Assembly: GCF_047946665.1 (NCBI RefSeq)
Contig: NZ_CP172312.1
Coordinates: 1,798,001-1,862,000, forward strand
Origin: Allohahella sp002354735
GTDB lineage: Bacteria > Pseudomonadota > Gammaproteobacteria > Pseudomonadales > Oleiphilaceae
Length of the DNA stretch: 64,000 nucleotides
Direction: 5' to 3'
Positions 43,286-52,686 of this stretch are shown here, one piece after another. The notes below the pieces were generated by a model. It was not told where the DNA came from and searched no databases. It saw only the letters and a list, made by a program, of their open reading frames with translations. The translations under genes and the position numbers were made by a program. The first letter of the stretch is position 1. Every line of letters begins with the position of its first letter.

Positions 43286-45457
43286 TCACTGCCCTGCTTG
43301 CGCACGCTCCCACATCTGGAGATAGCCTTCAGCCGAATTCATCACTGATTCATAGATGCGATCGCTGGTCTGCTCTCGAATATCCTGCAGGTGGTCAGGC
43401 AGGAGACCATAATGCGCAACACCGTCCGTATTCAGATCGAAAACGCGATTCCCGGTCTTCTGCCGATCAACGATGACCCCGGATTCGGTGGTGAACGGAT
43501 ACACCAACGGGTTCACTGCGGTGTCGCTCCGCGGCGCTGCCTGACTGCCCAAGCCGCTCATGTCGGTCGCGAATGGCACAGCGTGCAGATATGGCGTCGT
43601 CTCTACAACATCGAGGTACTCGCTGATGTCACTGGCAAGTGAGGTCGATGCCGAGTTATAGGGTGCAAGCACGCCGCCCGCCAGGGCAATCCTTCGGGTC
43701 AAGTCATGCACACCACCAAGTCGATCACGATTCATATGGCTGTGGCTGGAGACGACACCTGAATAGTTACGGGCATCGACGATATCCATGACAGCGGCAG
43801 CAGTCTTGTTCGACATGTGGTCAATCTCGATAATCATGCCAAGGTCGATCATGCGGTTGACGAGATAGTTTCCAAGCCTTGTCAGACCTCTCACGTTGCA
43901 GTGCGGCCGGCTCTCATCGTAATAGGGGTTTGCACCAGCCAGGTCCAGAATCTGCTTCAGCACCGGCACCTGGCCGATGAGTGGGAAGCCATTGGTCATC
44001 CAGGCGCCCCGGGTCTCGGCGTCACAGGCCTCTGTTTCGAAGAAGTGTCCTGTCGAGAGCCAGTTACCCACATTGATGAGGCCATCTTCGAGCCGGGCTC
44101 CGCCAAGCTGGTTGTCCAGACGATGCACCGGGTACAGCACTCGCACGCCGGCGGCATGGGCCTTTTGTAGTCCGGCCTCTATAGTCGCTTCGCTGCACTG
44201 ATCTTTGTAGCCGCAATTAAACAGCTCTGAAACTTCGATGCCCATCAGTACCGCCATCTTGCCGTCGGCAATGACACGGCGCGCTTGGGCGGGTGAAGAG
44301 ACGAGGCGAAAAAAGCCTTCACCGGGACCGCCGGCCTGTGCATCGATATAGGCCTGCATTTCATGCAGGCGCCGAATCTGCAAGTCCACACTCTCCATGG
44401 TATTGCAGCTGTTCGGATTGATCCAGCTAGCGGGATTGATGGTTTTCTGAACGTTACACAGCACCTCGTTCTCGACCAGATGTGAAACCATGAGTTTCAG
44501 GCCGCCCTTGTGGGCGCGCTCGATCCATCGATAGTAGTAGCCCATGTGTGACTGCTGCTTGTAGTTCGGCCAGAACGGAAAATCAGGATAGCCCCTGGTG
44601 TCATAGCGGAAATTGACGTCCCCATAGGCTTGCAGGTTGCCGATGATATCGAGCGCCCCTCGCGGCCCGTGCACATCTGAGCTGTCCTTCAGGGCTGTCT
44701 GAATACCCCATCGGTGAAAGGGCTTGCCCGCCATCATCTTGCCACCCATGAATTCATAGGATGTGATATGGGTGTGGGGGTCGACGAACCCTCGGATGGG
44801 CAGATCCACAGAGCCCGTAGCTGGCCCAGGTGCGTCGGCCACATTGAGCTCTGCCTCAGGAAATGGCGTGCAATCCGACTGCGCAACCAGCCTGAAACGA
44901 TTTTCGCTCCACCAGTTCCAGGGATTGAACAGATCGAAAAAATACAGCGTCTGGCGCCAGGTATTGTGCCTGAGCGTCATGTTCAGTGCGTTGCCCCTGA
45001 AGCTGAACAGGTGCCCGCCCTGGCTGTCAGCCTGTGCGGAGATTTTCCACTCTGCGAAGCTGCCTGCAGCTGTACCTGCAGAGATCTGGCCAGGCAAATG
45101 TGTGGCGAGAAAGCGTCCATCGCGACCGGTGATCAGGTAATTCTGGAAAGAGGTGGGTTTGAAGAAGAAGCGTTCCGCCTGCGTAACCGGTCCGTCCGCG
45201 AAGCGGTAACTCAGACCATTGTCGATCGGCCCACCCTGATGAAATGGCTGCAGGAACCGACCAGTCGCCGGCGACTGTATCGAAAAGCAGCCCTGGGCGA
45301 GGTCGTGAACGGCGTCTTCAGGGCTTATCGCGTGCGCATTCATGCCACAGGAGGTCGCCAGGGCAACTACCGCCACAGTGCAGCTGGCATGAAGTCTCGA
45401 GTAATCTGCCTTCGAGGTGGCGTAGTGGTTGCCTGTTCTTGTTGTTATCGCACGCAT
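43286..45457 (-). CDS. exported M19-like membrane dipeptidase-related protein
   Basis: A 723-residue exported protein. A signal sequence ends near residue 44 (MNAHA). A beta-rich, possibly trefoil-like module (about 50-200) is followed by a metal-dependent amidohydrolase barrel: FVDPHTHI (first metal His pair), MGIEVSELF (bridging Glu), EIDHMS and SSHSHMN (later His ligands). These match membrane dipeptidase, peptidase family M19, which cleaves dipeptides or related amides. The protein is much longer than classical M19 enzymes (about 330-400) because of the N-terminal module and insertions. It is divergent from the AraC-type regulator, which may control it. Confidence 0.72.
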   Translation of the reverse strand: MRAITTRTGNHYATSKADYSRLHASCTVAVVALATSCGMNAHAISPEDAVHDLAQGCFSIQSPATGRFLQPFHQGGPIDNGLSYRFADGPVTQAERFFFKPTSFQNYLITGRDGRFLATHLPGQISAGTAAGSFAEWKISAQADSQGGHLFSFRGNALNMTLRHNTWRQTLYFFDLFNPWNWWSENRFRLVAQSDCTPFPEAELNVADAPGPATGSVDLPIRGFVDPHTHITSYEFMGGKMMAGKPFHRWGIQTALKDSSDVHGPRGALDIIGNLQAYGDVNFRYDTRGYPDFPFWPNYKQQSHMGYYYRWIERAHKGGLKLMVSHLVENEVLCNVQKTINPASWINPNSCNTMESVDLQIRRLHEMQAYIDAQAGGPGEGFFRLVSSPAQARRVIADGKMAVLMGIEVSELFNCGYKDQCSEATIEAGLQKAHAAGVRVLYPVHRLDNQLGGARLEDGLINVGNWLSTGHFFETEACDAETRGAWMTNGFPLIGQVPVLKQILDLAGANPYYDESRPHCNVRGLTRLGNYLVNRMIDLGMIIEIDHMSNKTAAAVMDIVDARNYSGVVSSHSHMNRDRLGGVHDLTRRIALAGGVLAPYNSASTSLASDISEYLDVVETTPYLHAVPFATDMSGLGSQAAPRSDTAVNPLVYPFTTESGVIVDRQKTGNRVFDLNTDGVAHYGLLPDHLQDIREQTSDRIYESVMNSAEGYLQMWERAQAGQ

Positions 45458-45709
45458 GATGAGAGCCCTTAGTCGCTGACGTAATTGACCGCTTTCAAGC
45501 TATGACAGGCATTTGGCAGGCGCCAGAATAACAAATGATCAAAATCTACATTCGCTATGCAAAATCCTCAACGCCTATGCCTGAGCCGGGCGGACCCCGC
45601 CATAGGCGTGGGTGCCGGACTACGCCAGTACTTGACAGGACTCCGCCGCAGTGACAATTTGGTTCAACCGGCAGTCAGAAAAATAACCACAAGATGGACG
45701 GCGACGGTC

Positions 45710-46780
45710 ATGCTTTTATTCACCGGTTTCGGCCTGGCGTGCATACTCATTCTGCTCATGGCATTCATAGGGGATAGCAGGTCCTCGCCAGCAGCCAAGG
45801 CTTTCATAGCCTTTCTCATCGCCGCTGCCGGTTTTCTGCTGCACCCTCTCACCTCGCCCGACTGGCAGTGGCTGACGCTCAACCTGGAAGTCACCTTACC
45901 TGCCCTGTTCTGGCTACTTTGCCAGACAGCGTTTGCCTCCCGCCTGAAATGGTTCTCCATCTATACCTTCCTGGCACTCTATAGCGTGCTCGCGCCGTGG
46001 ACTGCGAGGATGTACGGCCTGCATGCCGAAGCGACTGGTGCCAGGTTATTCTTTGGCTGGGAACTGGCACAGCTGTTCGAGTTCCTGCTGATTGCGCACG
46101 GCTTCTGGACAATTTTTGCCCACTGGTCGACTGATCTCGTAGAACCGCGGCGGCAACTGCGCGCCCTGGTGCTTATGGTGGCAGGTGTCACAGTGCTGGG
46201 TGTGGCGCTCCTGTTCAATCTCGGCATCGGTGTAAGCGTGGATCGGGGGCTGGTCGTGTCTATTGCTGGACTTGCCATCGCAGCCTTTCTACTCCGGGGG
46301 CGGCACGGCGCTTTTGCACAGGATCTGCTCAAGTCAGGGCGCGGCGCTGAGCCTGTGCAGGCTGAAGTACCAGCGCCACCTGACCAGCCACCCACAGCAC
46401 CCGGCGAACATGAATTACAGCTCAAGGCAGTCATGGCCGCCGGATACTACCGCACCGAACACCTGACGCTAAAAATGTTGGCGACGAAGATTGGCTTGCC
46501 CGAATACAAGACCCGGGCGCTCATCAACAGCACGCTGGGCTATCGCAATTTCAACGACTATATCAACCAGCTTCGCATTGAAGAAGCCATGCACAGGCTC
46601 AGTACTGAACCGAATACGCCTATCCTGAACATCGCTCTGGATATTGGCTACCGCTCCCTGAGCTCTTTCAACAGAGCCTTCAAGGATATTACCGGTCATA
46701 CACCAAGTGATCATCGTCGAGAGCAGCTCGAGCAAGGCGGGCCTGGTAGCGCGCCAGACTGTGCAAATTCCTTGATTTGA
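45710..46780 (+). CDS. AraC-family regulator with N-terminal membrane domain
   Basis: A 356-residue protein. Six or seven hydrophobic helices (about 1-210) lead through a short Pro-rich linker to a C-terminal AraC-type double helix-turn-helix (about 250-345), including YRNFNDYINQLRIEEA and IALDIGYRSLSSFNRAFK. A membrane sensor joined to the DNA-binding domain is probable. The frame extends upstream to an ATG at 45557, but those 51 residues look unlike protein N termini of this class and neither start has a clear ribosome-binding site. It lies between the M19-like gene (divergent) and the beta-helix/cytochrome pair (downstream). Confidence 0.82.
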   Translation: MLLFTGFGLACILILLMAFIGDSRSSPAAKAFIAFLIAAAGFLLHPLTSPDWQWLTLNLEVTLPALFWLLCQTAFASRLKWFSIYTFLALYSVLAPWTARMYGLHAEATGARLFFGWELAQLFEFLLIAHGFWTIFAHWSTDLVEPRRQLRALVLMVAGVTVLGVALLFNLGIGVSVDRGLVVSIAGLAIAAFLLRGRHGAFAQDLLKSGRGAEPVQAEVPAPPDQPPTAPGEHELQLKAVMAAGYYRTEHLTLKMLATKIGLPEYKTRALINSTLGYRNFNDYINQLRIEEAMHRLSTEPNTPILNIALDIGYRSLSSFNRAFKDITGHTPSDHRREQLEQGGPGSAPDCANSLI

Positions 46781-46781
46781 T

Positions 46782-46860
46782 AAATTGCATACGCTTGTCA
46801 GCGCTCAGAAAACTCCTCTCGAGCCCTACTCTCATAGGCGTTTAAACAAATTGCACAGCG
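46782..46860. promoter_or_regulatory. repeated AAATTGCA sites before the beta-helix gene
   Basis: AAATTGCA occurs at 46782-46789 and 46848-46855, in each case followed by an A- and C-containing GC-rich tail. A related reversed copy (GTGCAAATT) ends the AraC-type gene at 46771-46779. AraC-family proteins commonly bind direct repeats, so this may be the operator of the downstream pair. The match is short. Confidence 0.25.
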
Positions 46861-46954
46861 ATAATCCGATCGTGCACAGCCTATTTTCTCGTCCAGATCA
46901 GGACGTTCCGCTAGCGTGGTGATGTCAGTCCAGTCATCTGCCATCGGAGTCAAC

Positions 46955-48430
46955 ATGCCCAGTACAACTCATCTGCACGAGCAGTTTCTGCTCATCACAC
47001 TGCTTGCGATACTCACGCTCTCTGGGTGCAGCGACGACGATGATGATGACGATGACAAAGTTGCGTCGCCTTTTCCGGCAGGCGCCATCATGCTCCCCGC
47101 GGATGCGACGCTGACGACTGCCGCCAAAAATGCACTGATCAATGCAAAGTCCGGCGACGTGATTGTCTTTCCTGAAGGCACCTATGCTATTCAAAGTACC
47201 CTCACCTTCGATGCCGACTCCGATGGCGATGGCATACCGGTCGATAACATCACCCTGATCGGCCATGGGCAGGACAAGACGATCCTGAACTTCGCGACGT
47301 CCAGCGGCGGTGACGGCCTGTTCATACAGAACGGCCGTAACGTGACCATCAAAGACCTCGCCGTCAATGAAGCTGCAGCCAATGCGATCAAGCTGAAGAA
47401 TACTGATGGCATCAGGATACAGTCGGTCGCCACGGTCTGGGAGGGCGCCCTGGACGAGAACAACGGCGCCTATGGCCTGTATCCGGTCGAATCCAGCAAT
47501 ATCCTGATCGAAGACTCGTATGTCCGCGGCTCGGCCGATGCCGGAATCTATGTGGGGCAGTCGGAAAATATCGTCGTGCGTCGCAATCTCGCGAAGGAGA
47601 ACGTGGCTGGAATAGAGATCGAGAACTCTATCAATGCAGACGTCTACGATAATCGAGCCGAAGCCAACACCGGTGGCATCCTGATCTTCGACCTCCCTAT
47701 CGGCAACGGCATCTACGGCACCAACGTCAGAGTCTTCGACAACGTGATCACCGCCAACAACACTGTGAACTTCGCTCGTGTGGGCGACTTTGCCGGCGGC
47801 GTACACATCGTTCCACCTGGCACTGGCGTCATCGTGCTTTCGACCAACGATGTGGAAATCTACGCCAACCAGATCAGCGATCATCAGACCACCTCGGTTG
47901 CCGTTACGAGCTACTACATCGCAGATGACCAGTTGAGTTATATGAACCCCACCTACACCAGTGCGATCGACGACGGCTGGAATGCGGTGCCGCGCAGTAT
48001 CGACATTCACGACAACATCATCACCAACTCGGGATTTGCGCCCGCGGGTTCGTTGATCGCAGATCTGATCACCGGCTATCAGATGATCCACGGCGCTTTT
48101 CCGACCATTCTGTATGACGGCCTGGGCGAGCTCATTGCCAATATCGGCGCAGACCCCGCCACTGCCGGCCAGCCCTTTGACGATGCTGCAAGCGTCTGCG
48201 CGAGCAACAATGGCGGGGTAAGCCATGGCGTCGTCTATGATCCGGCGGGCGACGGCTCTGCGATATCCACCACACCTGACTTCCTCTTCGAAGCCAGCCC
48301 TGCGGACCTGTTGACCTGTGCACAACCGCTTACTGCCCTCACGCCTGCGAAAGTTACGATCGGTGGTGAGACATTTGGTTGCGGCGCTGACGACGCTACA
48401 GATGCAAGCGCGACTTCCTGTGGGCTCTGA
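46955..48430 (+). CDS. parallel beta-helix lipoprotein (TIGR03805 type)
   Basis: A 491-residue lipoprotein with lipobox LTLSGC followed by a run of eight Asp. The body has many short repeats of right-handed parallel beta-helix type, such as NVTIKDLAVNE, NILIEDSYVRG and NIVVRRNLAKEN. Together with the next gene it matches the TIGR03805/TIGR03806 pair as I know it. GGAG lies six bases before the chosen ATG; an ATG 13 codons upstream lacks such a site. The repeat domain probably binds or cleaves a polysaccharide, or acts as a scaffold for the cytochrome. Function is not established. Confidence 0.85.
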   Translation: MPSTTHLHEQFLLITLLAILTLSGCSDDDDDDDDKVASPFPAGAIMLPADATLTTAAKNALINAKSGDVIVFPEGTYAIQSTLTFDADSDGDGIPVDNITLIGHGQDKTILNFATSSGGDGLFIQNGRNVTIKDLAVNEAAANAIKLKNTDGIRIQSVATVWEGALDENNGAYGLYPVESSNILIEDSYVRGSADAGIYVGQSENIVVRRNLAKENVAGIEIENSINADVYDNRAEANTGGILIFDLPIGNGIYGTNVRVFDNVITANNTVNFARVGDFAGGVHIVPPGTGVIVLSTNDVEIYANQISDHQTTSVAVTSYYIADDQLSYMNPTYTSAIDDGWNAVPRSIDIHDNIITNSGFAPAGSLIADLITGYQMIHGAFPTILYDGLGELIANIGADPATAGQPFDDAASVCASNNGGVSHGVVYDPAGDGSAISTTPDFLFEASPADLLTCAQPLTALTPAKVTIGGETFGCGADDATDASATSCGL

Positions 48431-48431
48431 T

Positions 48432-49643
48432 ATGGACCGATATCCTGAACGCCTGATAAGGGGCACGGTGCTTGGCTCGGCACTTTTGCTAGCCGCTTGT
48501 GGCGGTGGTGGCGATGGCGGCGGCACTGCCGGTGGAAACCCGCCGCCACAGGACGGCCCGAAAGAGGCCGGTGTTTGTGGCGACGCTGGCAGCGGCATCA
48601 ATCATGGGGCCTTGATGAGCACCAACTGCCAATACCTCAGTAGCTATCGTCTGTTCAAGGATGAGACAAATCCGACTGCGAACCCCGCGGTTGGAGCTGT
48701 GCCATATGATCTGACGACGGCCCTGTTCAGTGATTACACCAGCAAGTATCGCTTTGTATTTCTGCCAGACGGCAGCAGCGCACAGTACTCGACTCAGGAG
48801 GCCTTCGACTTTCCGGTGGGCACGGTCATCAGCAAGACCTTCGCACTGCCAGCTGATACCGCGTTTCGTGGGATAGAGAACGAGACCCTGTTGGAGACCC
48901 GCCTGTTGATCCGCCGTGAGAGCGGGTGGACAGCGCTGCCCTACGTGTGGAACGCCGACAAGACCGAGGCTGAATTCAGCGCGGCTGGTGCCTTTATACC
49001 AGTCAGCCTGATTCATGATGGTCAGCAGATCGATTTCAGTTATGAAGTGCCAGATACCAATATGTGCAAGCAGTGTCATCAGTTCAACGATGGCGTACGC
49101 AATGCCATAGTGCCAATTGGACCGAAAGCCCGGCTGTTGAACAGAGCATTTGACTACGATAATGGGCCTGAGAACCAACTGCAGCATTGGCGCAAGGCCG
49201 GCATACTCGCAGGGCTGCCTGATGATCTGAGCCCTGTAACGACTGTTCCGGCTTACGTTGATGCGGATGCCAGTTTACTAGCCGGCAGGACCACCGCCGA
49301 ACTCACAGCGCTGGCCAAAGGCTATCTGGATGTGAATTGCGCACACTGTCACCGCCCCGAAGGTGGCGCCAGTAATACCGGCCTTCACCTTGAATATTGG
49401 CGCTCACTGGCTGATGAGCCAGTCAAGCACGGCACCTGCAAGTTGCCGGTCGCCTATCGGGCGGCTGAGGGGCTCAACTATGACCTGGTGCCTGGCGACG
49501 CCAGCAGTTCGATTCTGCATTACCGCATCAACACCGCTGAAGCCCGCCACCGCATGCCGGAAATCGGCAGACACCTGGCACATCAGGAGGGCGCAGCGTT
49601 GATTGCCGCATGGATAGACGGCCTGCCAGGGGGATGCCCGTGA
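48432..49643 (+). CDS. SO2930-family diheme c-type cytochrome lipoprotein
   Basis: A 403-residue exported lipoprotein (lipobox LLAAC, then a Gly-rich spacer) with two CXXCH heme sites: CKQCH at 212-216 and CAHCH at 303-307. This matches the SO2930-type diheme family (TIGR03806), usually encoded beside a parallel beta-helix protein, as here. It starts one base after the upstream stop, so the two are coupled. Electron partners and substrate are unknown. It presumably acts in the periplasm or at the outer membrane. Confidence 0.88.
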   Translation: MDRYPERLIRGTVLGSALLLAACGGGGDGGGTAGGNPPPQDGPKEAGVCGDAGSGINHGALMSTNCQYLSSYRLFKDETNPTANPAVGAVPYDLTTALFSDYTSKYRFVFLPDGSSAQYSTQEAFDFPVGTVISKTFALPADTAFRGIENETLLETRLLIRRESGWTALPYVWNADKTEAEFSAAGAFIPVSLIHDGQQIDFSYEVPDTNMCKQCHQFNDGVRNAIVPIGPKARLLNRAFDYDNGPENQLQHWRKAGILAGLPDDLSPVTTVPAYVDADASLLAGRTTAELTALAKGYLDVNCAHCHRPEGGASNTGLHLEYWRSLADEPVKHGTCKLPVAYRAAEGLNYDLVPGDASSSILHYRINTAEARHRMPEIGRHLAHQEGAALIAAWIDGLPGGCP

Positions 49644-49646
49644 TGA

Positions 49647-50105
49647 TCAGAAGTCGGTGCCCCTATTGACCTGCTGGGCAAGACGCATGGATTCGTTTTC
49701 CTCCATTTCCAGCAATGAGCCGGTGAGCGCCTTCGCTTCCGGAATGGTCGCACGCGTGGACAAGTCCCGAAATAGACCAATAATCTGGTCGTGTAAATCG
49801 AACACTTCCCGGCAGATTTCGTCATAGCTGAGATTGGCATAATGCCCATCGCAGGTCTGATGCGACTTAATCGGTTTGTGCTCCAGCCAATCGTAGAGAC
49901 GAGTTTTCATCGCTTTCGGATCTGCCTGGCGTTCGAATTCAAGGACAATCGTCTCCAGCTCACGCTCATGAGCGGTGAGATATTCGAGCAGGAGGCGAGC
50001 CCGCTCATCCGGGTTCTGCTGTGCACATTCGTTGAAGCAATGCCCGAGCTGGGCGTGCATTTGTCGGGTCCAGTCGATAAGATCTTCGAAGGTCTTGATT
50101 TCCAT
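49647..50105 (-). CDS. hypothetical helical protein, possibly ferritin-like
   Basis: A 152-residue, strongly helical acidic protein. Spaced Glu and His residues (LTAHERELE, FDLHDQ, LLEMEENE) suggest a four-helix bundle that could hold a diiron site, as in rubrerythrin-like or hemerythrin-like proteins, but I cannot assign a family. It has no signal peptide. It starts eight bases after the SDR-like gene, whose last bases supply GAGG, so the two are an operon. Its 3' end nearly touches the convergent cytochrome gene. Confidence 0.7.
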   Translation of the reverse strand: MEIKTFEDLIDWTRQMHAQLGHCFNECAQQNPDERARLLLEYLTAHERELETIVLEFERQADPKAMKTRLYDWLEHKPIKSHQTCDGHYANLSYDEICREVFDLHDQIIGLFRDLSTRATIPEAKALTGSLLEMEENESMRLAQQVNRGTDF

Positions 50106-50113
50106 ATCGCGCC

Positions 50114-50752
50114 TCAGAGGGAAGACAGGGTTTCTTCAATAGACTGCTCACCCTGCCAGATATTGATGATGCCATTCAAAGGCGCCTTCTGCTTCAATGC
50201 TTCCAGAAGTACGCTTGCGACATCTTCGCGAGGGATCTTCTGCTGGTCCGGATCTCCCGGAAGGCTGGTGGTGATCCGCCCCTTGCCCTTGTCGTTAGTC
50301 AGCTGACCCGGCCGAACGATGGTATAGGGTATGCCACTGTCGATGAGACCTTCATCAGCGAGATGTTTGGCGATGAGATAAGGTCGCATCTTTTCAGGCC
50401 CGGCTTCCGGATCATCCGCGCCTTGCGAGCTGACCAGAATGAACTGTTCGACGCCTTGCTTCTTGGCTTCGGCCACGGCTTTTCTGGCCCCCCAGAGATC
50501 GACCAGGAACGTTTTGTCGAGGCCGGTATCCGGGCCAGATCCCGCGCAGAAAATCACGCGATCACAGCCTTCGAAGACGTGGCCAATATCTTTCTCCAGG
50601 TCAGCTTCGACGATCTCCAGCCCCTCTCTGTTCTCCAGCTTTTCCCGGTCCCGAACCATGGCTACCGTTGGAATGTCTGCCTCCAGAAGCATCGGTACGA
50701 GCAACTTACCTATCTTGCCGCTACTACCTATGAGCAAAGTCCTGCTTTTCAT
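50114..50752 (-). CDS. NAD(P)-binding atypical SDR protein
   Basis: A 212-residue Rossmann-fold protein. LLIGSSGKIGKLLVPMLLE is the dinucleotide-binding start, AMVRDREK the NADP-type basic segment, and IRPGQL-like VRPGQLT a feature of YwnB/YtfG-type atypical SDRs. These are putative reductases or flavin/quinone-related enzymes, and the substrate is unknown. AGGA lies eight bases before the ATG. Confidence 0.83.
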   Translation of the reverse strand: MKSRTLLIGSSGKIGKLLVPMLLEADIPTVAMVRDREKLENREGLEIVEADLEKDIGHVFEGCDRVIFCAGSGPDTGLDKTFLVDLWGARKAVAEAKKQGVEQFILVSSQGADDPEAGPEKMRPYLIAKHLADEGLIDSGIPYTIVRPGQLTNDKGKGRITTSLPGDPDQQKIPREDVASVLLEALKQKAPLNGIINIWQGEQSIEETLSSL

Positions 50753-50888
50753 ATCAACGTTCCTTTAATTGCGTGACCCGCCCGGCGGCGATTCACATGA
50801 GAAGATACTTGGGTTACGGGAGGGTGGTCAGGGTTGGATGACGGGGCTTCGGGGATAGGCCAGCGCCAGACGGCAAATCAATCCGGCT

Positions 50889-51653
50889 CTAGAAGGCAGG
50901 GGCAAGTGCGGGCAAGGCGTAATCGAATACCGAGAGTACCTCAAGGAAGCTGTCTTCTGGCGGGGCTGAGAGCTGCAGCTGCTCGCCTGTAACCGGATGT
51001 TTGAAGATGAGGCCGGTAGCGGCCAGCATCAGTCGTCCACGCCCGAAACGTTCGGCAAAATAGCGGTTATGGCGCCCGCGCCCGTGGTTTGCGTCGCCGA
51101 TGATGGGGTGGTTGATATGCTTCATGTGTCGGCGAAGCTGATGCTTGCGCCCTGTTTCCGGTTGCAGCTCTACCAGGCTGTAACGACTAACCGGATAGCC
51201 CTCTATTTCAATCGCAATCTCCGTAGTCGCCAGCCGCTTGTAGTTGGTTCTCGCCTCACGCACCGCCTGAGCTTCGCCCTTGCGCCGTCGGTCTTCAGGC
51301 TCTTCGCGTAGCGGATGATTGATACTCCCCTGCTCAGGCGTCCAGCCACGAACCATGGCCAGGTAAGTCTTGTTCACAAGACCTGACATGAGCGCGTGTC
51401 CAAGCTCACTTGCCGTCTGCTGATCGCGGGCGAAGACCAGCAGGCCGGAGGTTGGTCGATCCAGACGATGTACAGGATAAACGTGCTCACCACCGTTCAT
51501 CGCGCGCGCGTACTGTAATGCGAACTCGGTTTCGTGCTTGTCGATCGGGCTGCGATGCACCAGCAGGCCCGCCGGTTTGTGCACGACCAGTAGCCATGTA
51601 TCTCGGTATATTTCAGTGAGTGGATTAGCAGCAGCGGCCGTCATCTTCATCAT
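50889..51653 (-). CDS. truC: tRNA pseudouridine synthase C (TruC)
   Basis: A 254-residue RluA-family synthase. HRLDRPTSG contains the catalytic Asp65, and GRKHQLRRHMKHINHPI with HGRGRHN matches TruC, which makes pseudouridine 65 in certain tRNAs. It has no S4 domain, as expected for TruC. Several ATG codons lie at the start (51653, 51650 and 51644) and the exact one is uncertain. Confidence 0.9.
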   Translation of the reverse strand: MMKMTAAAANPLTEIYRDTWLLVVHKPAGLLVHRSPIDKHETEFALQYARAMNGGEHVYPVHRLDRPTSGLLVFARDQQTASELGHALMSGLVNKTYLAMVRGWTPEQGSINHPLREEPEDRRRKGEAQAVREARTNYKRLATTEIAIEIEGYPVSRYSLVELQPETGRKHQLRRHMKHINHPIIGDANHGRGRHNRYFAERFGRGRLMLAATGLIFKHPVTGEQLQLSAPPEDSFLEVLSVFDYALPALAPAF

Positions 51654-51719
51654 TCTCTTGCAGTAACTGACCGAAAGGCGGCTATTGCATTACCTTCCCG
51701 GATCGAAGCCAGCCGCGGC

Positions 51720-52676
51720 TCAGTGGCAGGCTTCGAGCAGTCGGTTTGCATGATCCTGCAGCGCTCGCTTTAGCGCAGAGGGCGCCAGAACGCTGAAACG
51801 GAAAGGCAATTGTGCCAGCCACCAGGCAAACCACTCGAAACTGTCTGTGTGGGTTCGCAACAGCATACCGTCTTCCACCTGCTCCAAACCAGTATGATTC
51901 ATATCCCGCAGTCCGAGTGCCTTCAGTGCGCTGGCCTTGTCGGTATGCAGCACTATGGTAACCTCATGCGTCTGGCCCCAGGCGCACATGCTCTCGCGGA
52001 GATAGTCGGCAGCATCAAAGCCCGACGGTCGCTGAAAACAATCTGCCAGCAGCGCAACCTGACTGATTCGATCCAGCCGGAACGATCTGATCGCGCGACG
52101 CAGATGGCAATTGCCGATGACGTACCAGCGCCCCCCCATAAAAACCAGGCCGTAGGGATCGATAATTCGTGTCATGACCGCCTGTTGCGGAGAGTGGTAC
52201 AGAAATGTCACACATCGTCCGGCTTCTGCGGCGGCAGTCAGTATCGCCGGCGCATGCTCGTCCAGCGTAGGCTCGCCTTTTGGAAGCACAACCCTGGTGG
52301 TTTCGACTATACCTCTGACACGTCGCTTCAGGTTCGCGGGCATCACCCGTTCGAGTTTCGCCTGGACGCTGGCGATGGATGGGGCAGATGCCGCCAGTCC
52401 GAGCTGCTGGGCAGCAAGCAAGCCGAGCGAGACGGCGAGACTTTCCTCTTCAGTAAACATCATCGGGGGCAATTTGAAGCCTGCTATGAGACGATAACCA
52501 CCGAATCGACCCTGCTCCGTCATCACCGGTATGCCGAGCTCTTCAAGTACCGAGATATAACGACGGACCGTTCGACGGTCCACGCCGAGCCGCTCGGCCA
52601 GCTCGGCGCCGCTCAATTGCTGATGGGACTGCAATAGTTCGAGTGCTGCAAGCACACGAGTGGTCGGTCCAGACAT
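51720..52676 (-). CDS. YafY-type transcriptional regulator (HTH-WYL)
   Basis: A 318-residue regulator. An N-terminal HTH_11 helix-turn-helix (LSGAELAERLGVDRRTVRRY) precedes a WYL domain around 150-210 (YGLVFMGGRWYVIGNC) and a C-terminal WCX-like extension. WYL domains bind ligands, often nucleic-acid or nucleotide derived. It is divergent from the glutathione transferase gene across 130 bp, which makes that gene a likely target. Confidence 0.9.
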   Translation of the reverse strand: MSGPTTRVLAALELLQSHQQLSGAELAERLGVDRRTVRRYISVLEELGIPVMTEQGRFGGYRLIAGFKLPPMMFTEEESLAVSLGLLAAQQLGLAASAPSIASVQAKLERVMPANLKRRVRGIVETTRVVLPKGEPTLDEHAPAILTAAAEAGRCVTFLYHSPQQAVMTRIIDPYGLVFMGGRWYVIGNCHLRRAIRSFRLDRISQVALLADCFQRPSGFDAADYLRESMCAWGQTHEVTIVLHTDKASALKALGLRDMNHTGLEQVEDGMLLRTHTDSFEWFAWWLAQLPFRFSVLAPSALKRALQDHANRLLEACH

Positions 52677-52686
52677 GATTCGCCTC

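Noticed and set aside
44714..45472. 252-codon plus-strand frame opposite the M19-like gene
   Set aside because: It is antisense to the signal peptide and N-terminal module of that gene, with no domain or ribosome-binding site.
46934..48601. 555-codon open frame on the minus strand opposite the beta-helix and cytochrome genes
   Set aside because: It lies fully antisense to two well-supported genes with lipoboxes and heme motifs, has no recognisable domains, and its composition follows from the opposite strand.
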